DNA from: Bin87 sp965197635
GTDB lineage: Bacteria; Chloroflexota; Dehalococcoidia; Lucifugimonadales; UBA3495
Length of the DNA stretch: 64,000 nt
Direction: 5' to 3'
Assembly (NCBI GenBank): GCA_965197635.1
Contig: OZ240218.1
Coordinates: 496,001-560,000, forward strand
Part shown: piece by piece, positions 46,345-54,150 of the stretch
Layout: each line of letters opens with the position of its first letter
Numbering within the stretch: the first letter of the stretch is position 1
The notes under the pieces: generated by a model
The model's input: the letters and a program-made list of their open reading frames with translations, nothing else
What the model was told of the DNA's origin: nothing
Databases searched by the model: none
Position numbers and translations under genes: made by a program

Positions 46345-47151
46345 ATGGACAGCGCCGCCGACCTGGCGCGGAAAGCCGCCAACCTCCACGCGTTCATCGA
46401 TCAGTACGTGCCCCAGGGCCGGCTGACCGGAGCGCTCCCCGACATCAGCACGGACTACGTGAAGCTGCAGGAAGAGGTGATGTGGGGTGGCGTCTGGCAG
46501 GTGCCGGGCCTCGACGTGACGCTGCGGAGCATCGCAACCATCGCGGCCCAATGCTGCAACGGCTGGGAATTCGGCCTCCAGCACCAGATCAGGGTCGGGT
46601 TATCCCTGGGGATGTCGCCGCAAAAGATCAAGGGCATTTTCCTGCAACTGATCTTCTACGCGGGGATACCGGCCACCGTGTCCTCGCTGGCGCAGGCGCA
46701 ACGGGTGATCAACGAACAACCGATGTGGCAGTTGGAGGATCGCGAACCCCTCGAAGCGGACTGGTTAGCGTCGGTGGACGAAAAGCTGGAAAGGGGAAGG
46801 CGAATCCGCAGCCAGAATTGGGGCCAACAAGCGGGCGTCAATCTGGAGGATACACTGTCCCACGATCTCGCGCCAGAAACCGCGGCACTCGTAGAAGCCT
46901 ACAACTTCGGCGAGGTGTGGGCGCGGGGTGACCTCACTCCCAAGGAGCGCACGGTGTGCATTCTCGTGGCGCTGATGTGTCGCGGCCACATGAGACAACT
47001 GCGGGAACACATCGGCTACGCCCTCGAACTGGGCGTGAGCCGCCGGGAAATCTGCGAGGTCTTCTCCCAGGCGGGATGGTATCGCGGCTGGCCCTACGTG
47101 GAAGAGGCGCTGGAACAGGCCGACGCCGTGTTCGCGGAGCGCGGGATTTAG
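46345..47151 (+). CDS. Carboxymuconolactone-decarboxylase family protein 3
   Basis: 268 residues, third paralogue. Domain 1 reads IAAQCCNGWEFGLQHQIRVGLSLGMSPQKIKGIFLQLIFYAG (two adjacent Cys instead of one), and domain 2 ERTVCILVALMCRGHMRQLREHIGYALELGVSRREICEVFSQ. ATG 46345 is chosen because GGGAGAAG lies just upstream; a TTG at 46330 is in frame. It closes the tandem triplet before the MFS gene. Different family members may act on different lactones, or the three may form a hetero-oligomer. Confidence 0.85.
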   Translation: MDSAADLARKAANLHAFIDQYVPQGRLTGALPDISTDYVKLQEEVMWGGVWQVPGLDVTLRSIATIAAQCCNGWEFGLQHQIRVGLSLGMSPQKIKGIFLQLIFYAGIPATVSSLAQAQRVINEQPMWQLEDREPLEADWLASVDEKLERGRRIRSQNWGQQAGVNLEDTLSHDLAPETAALVEAYNFGEVWARGDLTPKERTVCILVALMCRGHMRQLREHIGYALELGVSRREICEVFSQAGWYRGWPYVEEALEQADAVFAERGI

Positions 47152-47279
47152 CGCTGGACTGCCTACTCATGCCGTCCGCCGATGGCAGCGAATCGACCGG
47201 TCAGGAGAGAGGATTGCGTCCTCCCACGGGCTGACCCTTCTTGTCCCGGTAACGACGGTCTGATATAAGGGCCAGACTT

Positions 47280-48623
47280 ATGGCGTCCGCTATCGCGGCT
47301 CTCCTCAACTGGAGACCCAACACTCCCTTCTACTACGGCTGGCTGGTGCTCGGGCTGTCGGGCGCCGGAGCCTTCGTGGCTACGGCGGTGGCGGGGGTGG
47401 TGCTGGGCGGAGTGCAGAGCTACATTATCGAGGACACCAACTGGCCCCGTACCAGCATCGGGCTGGCCTCCAGTTGCGGCGTTTGGATGTCGGGTTTTTT
47501 CGCGCCCTTCGCCGGCCGGCTGGCGGACCGGTATGGACCCCGCTGGCTGATGCCGGTCGGGGTGATTGTGCTGGGGGTGTCCCTGGTAGCCATCGGCGGC
47601 GTGCATACCGCTTGGCAGTTTTTCATTGCGGCGGTGATCGGGCGAGCGGTCAGCCAGCCCTTCCTCATCGGCGTCGTGCCGCGGACCATGGCGGTCAACT
47701 TCTTCAACCGACGCCGCAACATTGCGCTGGCCATGACCGGTATCTATCGTCCCATCAGCGGGGCGCTGATCATCCAGGCGTTCTCGGTCATCGCACTGTT
47801 GGCCGACTGGCGCACGGCGTTCCGGCTGATCGGGTTTTTCAGCCTGTTCCTGGCGATCCCGATGCTCATCATCATGCGTCGCCGGCCGGAGGACATCGGC
47901 CTGCTGCCCGACGGGGCGCGAGCGCCGGCCGCAACGGCGTCATCCTCCGCCGCCACATTGGGACGGGGCGGGCACGGAGCGTCCCGCAGGATAGAGGCAC
48001 AGCCGGCGTCGGAGGTGAGCTGGACATCCAAAGAGGCGATGCGGTCCAGGGCATTCTGGATGGTTTCGATAGTCGCCTTTCTCAACGTGACGGGCAGTTC
48101 GGGCTTGGGGTTCAGCCTGGTGCCCTACCTGCATGAGTTTGCCGGGTTGACCACTCCGCAGGCGGCAGGGGTACTGAGCATCAGCACGTTCCTGGCGTTG
48201 AGCAGCCTGGTGTGGGGACAGGTGGCGGGGAAGCTGACGCCGCGCTGGTGCATCGTCGCGGCGATGGCGGTGTCAACGCTGGCGACGCTGGCGTTGCTGC
48301 AGGTCAACTCGTTAGGGGCGGCGCTGGCCTACGGGGTGTTCTGGGGCCTGTTCCACAGCGCCCTGGAAGTGCTGATGTACATGGTGCTGGCGGACTATTT
48401 CGGACGCGACTCCTACGGAGCCATCGCCGGAGCCATGCGCCCCTTCGAGGCCGGCGGCCTGGGCCTGGGCCAAATAGTAGGCCCGGTGGTGTACGACTTA
48501 ACGGGCAGCTACACCATTTTGATACTGTTCTCGGCAGCAGCCCAGGCGTCGGGAATGATCCTGATGGCGCTGGCGCGGAAGCCGGAGCGGCGGGCGGCGG
48601 CGGTGGGGGCGGGAGCTACGTAG
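47280..48623 (+). CDS. MFS transporter
   Basis: 447 residues with about 12 membrane segments in two halves split by a hydrophilic loop (residues about 200-250). FYYGWLVLGLSGAGAFV opens TM1, GRLADRYGPRWLM is the MFS motif A after TM2, and RRPEDIGLLPDG precedes the central loop. The pattern is that of monocarboxylate or oxalate:formate-type (MCT/OFA) carriers. Adjacent to the CMD triplet it is a good candidate for importing an organic acid used there, which is inference from position. The ATG at 47280 lies 128 bp after the last CMD gene. Confidence 0.88.
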   Translation: MASAIAALLNWRPNTPFYYGWLVLGLSGAGAFVATAVAGVVLGGVQSYIIEDTNWPRTSIGLASSCGVWMSGFFAPFAGRLADRYGPRWLMPVGVIVLGVSLVAIGGVHTAWQFFIAAVIGRAVSQPFLIGVVPRTMAVNFFNRRRNIALAMTGIYRPISGALIIQAFSVIALLADWRTAFRLIGFFSLFLAIPMLIIMRRRPEDIGLLPDGARAPAATASSSAATLGRGGHGASRRIEAQPASEVSWTSKEAMRSRAFWMVSIVAFLNVTGSSGLGFSLVPYLHEFAGLTTPQAAGVLSISTFLALSSLVWGQVAGKLTPRWCIVAAMAVSTLATLALLQVNSLGAALAYGVFWGLFHSALEVLMYMVLADYFGRDSYGAIAGAMRPFEAGGLGLGQIVGPVVYDLTGSYTILILFSAAAQASGMILMALARKPERRAAAVGAGAT

Positions 48624-48733
48624 GTGGGCTATTTGGGACGGATCGCCTTGCCGGACGAAGGTCTAATGTCAGCTACAATGCCCAGCCAGACCGTTTAGCG
48701 GGGAACAGAACAAAACGTAAACCCTCCAATATC

Positions 48734-49306
48734 TCAATGGCGGAGCATCACTGCGTAAGGTTCCAGGAGCCTCGCCTGGAACTGGATCGGCACTATGCGC
48801 TGTTTGGCGGCATCCTCGTCGCTAGGGGATCCTCCAGTAGTGACAAAACACCCCTTGTCGACACGTCCCTTAACATACTCAGCCGCGTTTTTTCCCCGAC
48901 TTGGGCCAATGCCCACCTCCAACCGCGCAAGGTCTAGGTCCAAATTGCCGGGTTTGATTTCGTCTAGCACGATGGCATACCGGGACCCCGTCACGTTTAT
49001 GCCATCTGGGATGGGATCCCAATTGATGCCATCGGCCGAGTACTCCTTGGCTGGCAACAGGTCCGGATCAGCTTTCGAGTTGATTGGCTCCATCACCAAT
49101 TGGATCGATCCGTCGTTTTGGATCCATGACTCCACAAAAGGCTGGACGTGTTTGATGGGATGAAGCGTCGTTCCGCCGTATCCCCAAAAGATCTTGCCAG
49201 TACGTTCGTACTCACGTTGCTTCCGCTCCAATATGGACTCAAACGTTTCGCCAGCGTGATTCCCTACCCGCATGAATATAAATGCAGTCGGCAGATCGAG
49301 GTCCAT
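48734..49306 (-). CDS. Unknown protein, 190 residues
   Basis: No family recognised. Starts LDLPTAFIFMRVGNHAGETF, then ESILERKQREYERTGKIFWGYGGTTLHP, SWIQNDGSIQLVMEPINSKA, and a C-terminal QRIVPIQFQARLLEPYAVML. Mixed alpha/beta, soluble, without signal or membrane segment. The conserved-looking GKIFWGYGGTTLHP block suggests a real, widespread protein. A frame directly upstream (49308-49533), whose product ends in DDRAGGKFASKDYHCEPLALGG, runs into the IS66 at 49534 and may be the tail of a cut gene. Typical of an accessory locus. Confidence 0.6.
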   Translation of the reverse strand: MDLDLPTAFIFMRVGNHAGETFESILERKQREYERTGKIFWGYGGTTLHPIKHVQPFVESWIQNDGSIQLVMEPINSKADPDLLPAKEYSADGINWDPIPDGINVTGSRYAIVLDEIKPGNLDLDLARLEVGIGPSRGKNAAEYVKGRVDKGCFVTTGGSPSDEDAAKQRIVPIQFQARLLEPYAVMLRH

Positions 49307-49533
49307 TTTACCCTCCCAAAGCCAAAGGTTCGCAGTGGTAATCTTTGGATGCAAATTTTCCGCCCGCGCGATCGTCCCGGATGTAGTGCACGCTAAGCGG
49401 AGCGTGTTGACCATAGAAGTTTTTCAGGTCGTCCTCCGGGAGCGGGTGGCTAGATGATTTTATCCCATCACAGCCGTGGCGTACTGCAATTATGCTACAA
49501 GATGTTAAATCGGGCTTGTCATCCAAGTGGTAG

Positions 49534-50961
49534 GTAACTGTTCAGAGTTGGTGAGGTGAATTGCTGAAAAGTTGTTTGTCGATGGCTGGCGGCCTTTGGC
49601 CTGTTTATGTCAAGTTGGGTCCATGAAGCATGAAATCGACCTCACCACCGCCGACCGGGATGTGCTGATCGACATCATCCTCCGGCAGCAAGCCATCATC
49701 GAACGGCTGGAGAAGCGGATCGCCCAGCCGGAAGGGCGGGCCAAAGCCAAAGGCTCCGGACGGATGCCGGGCCTGAAGCCCAAAGCCGACCGGAAACCGG
49801 CCGAGCCCAAGCAGCCCCGCAAGCCGCGGCCCCACGGTTTCGCCCGGACCCGCATGACGCCCACCCAGCGGGTGGAGCATGTGGTGGAGCAGTGTCCCGA
49901 CTGCGGGACCCAGTTGTCCGGCGGCTGGACCCAGCGTACTCGGGAAGTGATCGATCTGCCCCAGGTGCCGGTGCAGGTTACCGAGCACGTTTACATCACC
50001 CGCACCTGTCCCCGGCGCCAACGGGGCTGTACTCCCACAGCGCAACTGGAGGGCGCGGCGCTGGGCCAGCAGCGTCTGGGGGTGAACGTTGTCAGCCTGA
50101 TTGCCGCGCTCCGGGAGGAGGCTCGGCTGCCTTGCCGCACCATCCAATGGTACCTGGACACGGTACATGGGCTGCACCTCAGCCTGGGGGCCATCGTGGA
50201 CGCCACGCGCAAAGTGGCGGGCCAAGCGCAGCGGGAACTGGCGGGCATTCTGGAACGGATCCGCGGCAGTCCGGTGGTCCACGCCGACGAGACCGGCTGG
50301 CGGGAGGACGGACACAACGGCTACGTGTGGACTTTCAGCACCCCTGACCTGCGGTACTTCCTGCGACGGAACCGTGGTAAGGCGGTGGTGGATGAAGTGC
50401 TGGGCGATGAGTTTGCTGGCGTGCTGGTCAGCGACTTCTACGCCGCCTACCACCACTATGACGGCCCCAAACAACGCTGCTGGGCCCACCTGCTACGGGA
50501 CATCCACGACCTCCGCGTCCTCTACCCTGACGATCACCGATTGTCCCAGTGGGCCGATGCCATACATCAACTCTATTGCCAGGCCAAAGCCTTCACCCAC
50601 CCGGCAGAGCAGCAGCGGCGCGCTGCCCAACTGGTCCTGGAAAGACGCCTCTTGGCCCTCTGCCGTCCCTTCTTGGATGACCCGTCGGCGGCACAAGCCA
50701 AACTGTGCCGACGCATGGAGAACCACATCAAGGAACTCTTCGTCTTCGTGGCTCATCCGGAGGTGCCACCGGACAACAATGCCGCCGAGCGCAGCCTGCG
50801 CCCAGTGGTGATCAGCCGGAAGGTCAGTGGTGGCACCCGCTCGGAGCGGGGGACCGAGACCAAGATGACCCTAGCCTCGATCTTCGGCACCTGGCGAGCC
50901 CGTCTCAATCCTCTCTCCGCTTGCCAACAACGCTCGCTTCCCCTCAACTCTGAACTGTTAC
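49534..50961 (+). mobile_element. IS66-family element with 8-bp target duplication (1428 bp)
   Basis: GTAACTGTTCAGAGTTGG at 49534 and the inverse at the right end (CTCTGAACTGTTAC, ending 50961) enclose one gene. AGTGGTAG flanks both sides (49526-49533 and 50962-50969), a perfect 8-bp duplication. It is related to, but distinctly diverged from, the element at 30050-31502. Confidence 0.95.
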
Positions 50962-50969
50962 AGTGGTAG
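49623..50969 (+). CDS. IS66 transposase (TnpC type), stop codon in the target duplication
   Basis: 448 residues. A zipper-like N-terminus (DVLIDIILRQQAIIERLEKR), zinc region (QCPDCGTQLSGG), and DDE core VVHADETGWREDG, VLVSDFYAAYHHYDGPKQRC and PPDNNAAERSLRPVVISRKVSGG are all present. Near the end a one-base deletion relative to the copy at 30 kb removes the usual stop, and the frame leaves the element: the final LLQW-stop is read across the right terminal repeat into the AGTGGTAG duplication, whose TAG serves as stop. Core residues are unaffected. ATG 49623 is preferred over an upstream frame from 49572. Confidence 0.9.
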   Translation: MKHEIDLTTADRDVLIDIILRQQAIIERLEKRIAQPEGRAKAKGSGRMPGLKPKADRKPAEPKQPRKPRPHGFARTRMTPTQRVEHVVEQCPDCGTQLSGGWTQRTREVIDLPQVPVQVTEHVYITRTCPRRQRGCTPTAQLEGAALGQQRLGVNVVSLIAALREEARLPCRTIQWYLDTVHGLHLSLGAIVDATRKVAGQAQRELAGILERIRGSPVVHADETGWREDGHNGYVWTFSTPDLRYFLRRNRGKAVVDEVLGDEFAGVLVSDFYAAYHHYDGPKQRCWAHLLRDIHDLRVLYPDDHRLSQWADAIHQLYCQAKAFTHPAEQQRRAAQLVLERRLLALCRPFLDDPSAAQAKLCRRMENHIKELFVFVAHPEVPPDNNAAERSLRPVVISRKVSGGTRSERGTETKMTLASIFGTWRARLNPLSACQQRSLPLNSELLQW

Positions 50970-51207
50970 AAATCTCGGGACCAATTCTGCGATCAATAAC
51001 CCGTTATCTAGGAGGAATTTCTGCACCTGCCTTGAGACTCGCGTCCAACCGAGGCGATCTCAGCAATGACGATGCAACCTACGCCGTCTTTGCCGATAGC
51101 CTCATCGCCCCTCCTCAGAAACGCTTCTACGCTCTTACCTTCATTACCCTCCAAACGGATTTATGTGAAACGCCTCAAAAGACGACCTATGGCGTTCTCG
51201 GCCACGT

Positions 51208-51546
51208 TTAAAGCTCCGCTGATATAAGGTCTTCAAGTTCGAATCTTTCAGCGAATCTGCGGATAGAATTGACAATACGTTCATCAAAATCGAGGATATG
51301 AACATGAGCCGGTCCTCGCTTGAAGACCCCACACGCTTTGAGGTACGTTAAGGTCAGACCGATGGCATCACCGTCACCAAGAAACACCATATCCTTCCCG
51401 TCCACGCACCTGCTTACCAATTCAGAATGAAGCAGCATATCCGATATCTTCATGTAGATTTGGTCAAATTCGCGTAGAGCTTCTGGACGGTTGACGACTA
51501 CTTCGGAAACAACGTTGAAAGCTTCGCGGAGATCAAGATTGGTCAT
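51208..51546 (-). CDS. Methyltransferase-like fragment, third gene of the ImmA/IrrE operon
   Basis: 112 residues. DGKDMVFLGDGDAIGLTLTYLKACG and AHVHILDFDERIVNSIRRFAERF form a Rossmann-like start with a glycine loop (GDGDAIG) and a VLD-E type motif, as in SAM-dependent methyltransferases or the related aminopropyltransferases (BpsA/DUF43). The protein stops at EDLISAEL, where relatives continue into the catalytic part; a following frame (NVAENAIGRLLRRF) suggests a frameshift. So it is either a truncated gene or a minimal ligand-binding domain. Its start overlaps the preceding gene by 14 bp. Confidence 0.55.
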   Translation of the reverse strand: MTNLDLREAFNVVSEVVVNRPEALREFDQIYMKISDMLLHSELVSRCVDGKDMVFLGDGDAIGLTLTYLKACGVFKRGPAHVHILDFDERIVNSIRRFAERFELEDLISAEL

Positions 51547-51895
51547 GATATTCGTCTCCTGAGGGTGCTGGGAACAAATGCCGTACTATCAGGTACGCCA
51601 AACCTGAAACTTGAGTGAACGTACCTCCGATGAAGGTTGTAGCCACCCACTTGTGAAGTTCGATCACGCCAAAGCCGATCAAAAAAGCGATCACAAGCAC
51701 CGCAATGATCTCAATAGAGAGCAACGCCAGTAAGGCCCATCCGTATATCCGTCGCAATAGGCGTTCCGTCCGTTGCGTTTCGGTCCTGGACTTGACCTGC
51801 TCCAACCTGTCATAAGTATCGATATCTTCTGACGTTACTCTCGAGCCAATGCCGACGATGTACTGGCTAATGGGATCTTCCGCGTCAAACGACAT
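51533..51895 (-). CDS. Two-TM membrane protein, second gene of the ImmA/IrrE operon
   Basis: 120 residues: a charged N-terminal helix (RVTSEDIDTYDRLEQVKSRT), then two membrane segments (WALLALLSIEIIAVLVIAFL and TTFIGGTFTQVSGLAYLIVR) joined by ELHKWVA, and a short C-terminus with LFPAPSG. The plan recalls SLATT-like or other small two-TM effectors attached to defence modules, though I cannot assign a family. It overlaps the ImmA/IrrE gene by 11 bp and the next gene by 14 bp, so expression of the three is tightly linked. Confidence 0.6.
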   Translation of the reverse strand: MSFDAEDPISQYIVGIGSRVTSEDIDTYDRLEQVKSRTETQRTERLLRRIYGWALLALLSIEIIAVLVIAFLIGFGVIELHKWVATTFIGGTFTQVSGLAYLIVRHLFPAPSGDEYHDQS

Positions 51896-52418
51896 TCGGC
51901 GCTACCTCAAGGTCCAAGGCGTCGACTCGGTACCCCATGGCTTCTTCAGACACGTTAAAAATTCTGGCTAGTGCGGTAACGCTCGGGCTTTCTACCCAAC
52001 GCAACCGGACCAGCTCTTCTGGCATGAGCAAAGCCGCAGCAAACCAGTTCGCCTCCACCTCCCGGTTACGATGCGACGATTGCGTAACGCCAGTCGGTTG
52101 TTTTTCACGGAACATATCGACACGCCTGTCAATGATATGCCCGTCTTTCAGCAGGTGAAGGAAATGATGACCGAGTTCGTGCGCAATTGAAAACCGTTTC
52201 CTATAGGGCGGATCGGACTGCTCGACCAAAATCTGAGCATTGTCTCCCCGTTTGGCGATGAGGCCCGCCAATGAATCGTCCGCGAACTTTGCATTGTGGA
52301 CAGTGACCCCAAGTTTATTCGCCAAATCCACGGGGTCCACCGGGACCGAGTACAACCCGTGTTGGATTAAAATCTCCTTAGCGCACTGCTCCACTTGAGA
52401 TCGTCTACTCGATCCCAT
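51885..52418 (-). CDS. ImmA/IrrE-family metallopeptidase
   Basis: 177 residues. The zinc site is H80-E-L-G-H84 (FSIAHELGHHFLHLL) with the downstream Glu in NREVEANWFAAALLMPEE, the standard ImmA/IrrE (M78) arrangement. The N-terminus DLANKLGVTVHNAKFADDSLAGLI and the C-terminal helical segment (ALARIFNVSEEAMGYRVDAL) also fit. Family proteases cut repressors (ImmA on ImmR in ICEBs1, IrrE on DdrO) and are common in phage, ICE and toxin-antitoxin regulation. No HTH repressor is next to it. The ATG at 52418 has AGGAGG 5 nt upstream. It heads an overlapping three-gene operon. Confidence 0.9.
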   Translation of the reverse strand: MGSSRRSQVEQCAKEILIQHGLYSVPVDPVDLANKLGVTVHNAKFADDSLAGLIAKRGDNAQILVEQSDPPYRKRFSIAHELGHHFLHLLKDGHIIDRRVDMFREKQPTGVTQSSHRNREVEANWFAAALLMPEELVRLRWVESPSVTALARIFNVSEEAMGYRVDALDLEVAPNVV

Positions 52419-52635
52419 ATCGCCCTCCTTTCGCCATTGGAATCCAACCTCTTGATTTAGTCAAAACTTTGGAGTTTGACACCCATCGGGAACGACAAAT
52501 TTAAGCCCACAGCCGTCTATGGAACTGATATTCTAATATCGGTATGCTTCTTAGTCAATCGCGCGGCTGCTGCTAAAGCTGCTGACTAACAAATGTTAAC
52601 AGGCTGAGGAAACTCTGAAGGCGACTGGACTGCCC

Positions 52636-52927
52636 TCACACGTTCATCTCCAAAATGTACAGCCCGCCCTGCAGCCGGTCCACCACGTACATAATCCCGT
52701 TTTCGTCCACGTGGATGTCATTGATGCCGTTGGCGTCGGCTCCTTCGGGGATTTGGGGGATGTAGTAGGCTACTTCCTGGGGTTGGAAGGGGTTGGTGGT
52801 GTCGAAGACGCGGATGCCGCCGTTGAAGAAGGTGGCGTACACCAGGGTGTCGGATTGCAGGGACAGGGCGCCGGGGCGGCTTTCGTGGACGCTATGCACC
52901 TCGCGGCGGTCGGGTCGCGTGAAGAAG
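52636..52927 (-). pseudogene. C-terminal fragment of an LVIVD-type protein (partial duplicate)
   Basis: The last about 95 residues match the C-terminus of the complete protein at 54151-55365 almost residue for residue (DTLVYATFFNGGIRVFDTTN, VDENGIMYVVDRLQGGLYIL). The homology begins at FFTRPDRREVHSVHESRPG, equivalent to FFNRPGRYGAHNIHENRPG, right after an in-frame stop near 52930. DNA identity looks about 85%, so the duplication is not new. The remaining three quarters of the gene are missing, and the M24 gene follows directly upstream. Confidence 0.85.
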
Positions 52928-52987
52928 GGTCAGTGCCGGCCGTAGGCGACAAACGGTTTTGGATTGGCCACTGGGCAAATCCGCCCC

Positions 52988-54121
52988 CTACCCTGCGACC
53001 AGCATCTCGTCGGTGCTCATCAGCGGCGACAGCAGCCTGGGCGCGTCGTTGGTCACAAGCACCATGTCCTGCAGGTGCCAGTAGCCGATGTGGGGCTCCA
53101 GGGCGACGACCATGCCTTCCTCCAGCACGCGGGCGCTGGATGGGACCATGTACGGCTCCTGCTGGTGCCACCATGCGCCGACGCCGTGTCCGGCTAGCGC
53201 GACGTTGCCCTGAAAACCGGCCTCGTGGAAGCTGTCGTTGGCGAAGCGGTAGATGTCCGCCGTCCGCGCGCCGGGGACGCAGCGGTCAATGGTGGCGCGG
53301 TAGATGTCCCGCACAACCCGGTACATCCGCTTCTGCTCGTCTGACGGCGGACCCACGCAGACGCTGCGCGACTGGTGGCCGGGATAGCCGTTGAGGTAGG
53401 CCACGTAGTCGTTGCGGATGATGTCGCCGGCCTCGAAGGCCATATCGCTCTCGCCGCCGTAGCCAACGGTGTTGCGATGGGAATTCAAAATGCCGTGGGC
53501 CCAGTTGCAGCCGCGACGCAGGCAGCTCTCGATGATGCGGCTGTGCACCAGCCGTTCGGTATCGCCGGGGCGCACCGTGGGCAGCACCTCCAGGTAGGCT
53601 TCGTCCAGCAACCTGGCGCCGGCTTCCAGGGCCGCCACCTCTTCGGGCGTCTTGATCCAGCGCACCCGGTCCATCAGCTCGGTGCTGTCCACGATGCGCG
53701 CCCTCGGCAGCAGCCGGCCGATTTCCTCCCAGCGGTACGCGCTGACGTAGCTCTTCTCGAAGCCGATGGTTTCCTCGGCCAACCCGATTTGTCGCAGCAC
53801 GTCGGCGGCTCGCTCGTAGGGCGACTCGGCGTAGTCGTCCACCACCTCAATGCGTTCCAGCCACGAGTCGCGGCGGGCCAGCGGGGCGGCGTAGGAGTTC
53901 AGGACCATCACCGGCTCACCAACACGCGGCCACACCAGCAGCACCTCCCGGGGCGAATCGGGGAACTCCAGGTGCCGCGCCAGGGTACCGGGATAGGCGA
54001 AACCGGCCAGGTAGGTGAAGTTCTTGCCGGAGCGGGCGACGACGGCCGATACCCCCTCTTCGTCCATCAGCCGGTGCAGCCGCTCCACGTTGGCGATTAT
54101 CTTGCCAAAGGCGTTGGCCAT
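52988..54121 (-). CDS. M24-family metallopeptidase (Xaa-Pro peptidase-like)
   Basis: 377 residues. The N-terminal creatinase-like domain (GVSAVVARSGKNFTYLAGFA) precedes the pita-bread M24 domain. Metal-ligand positions appear partly changed: the D-x-x-x-x-x-x-x-x-x-x-D segment reads AGDIIRNDYVAYLNGYPGHQSRSVCVG, followed by LAGHGVGAWWHQQEPYM (His), GMVVALEPHIGY (Glu), and HLQDMVLVT (Q-D in place of the usual E-D). Members cleave Xaa-Pro bonds or act on creatine-like substrates. The start at 54121 follows AAAGGAG. It lies between the LVIVD-type fragment and the full LVIVD-type gene. Confidence 0.85.
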   Translation of the reverse strand: MANAFGKIIANVERLHRLMDEEGVSAVVARSGKNFTYLAGFAYPGTLARHLEFPDSPREVLLVWPRVGEPVMVLNSYAAPLARRDSWLERIEVVDDYAESPYERAADVLRQIGLAEETIGFEKSYVSAYRWEEIGRLLPRARIVDSTELMDRVRWIKTPEEVAALEAGARLLDEAYLEVLPTVRPGDTERLVHSRIIESCLRRGCNWAHGILNSHRNTVGYGGESDMAFEAGDIIRNDYVAYLNGYPGHQSRSVCVGPPSDEQKRMYRVVRDIYRATIDRCVPGARTADIYRFANDSFHEAGFQGNVALAGHGVGAWWHQQEPYMVPSSARVLEEGMVVALEPHIGYWHLQDMVLVTNDAPRLLSPLMSTDEMLVAG

Positions 54122-54150
54122 GACTCTCACGCTCCTTTGCCGGATGAGAT

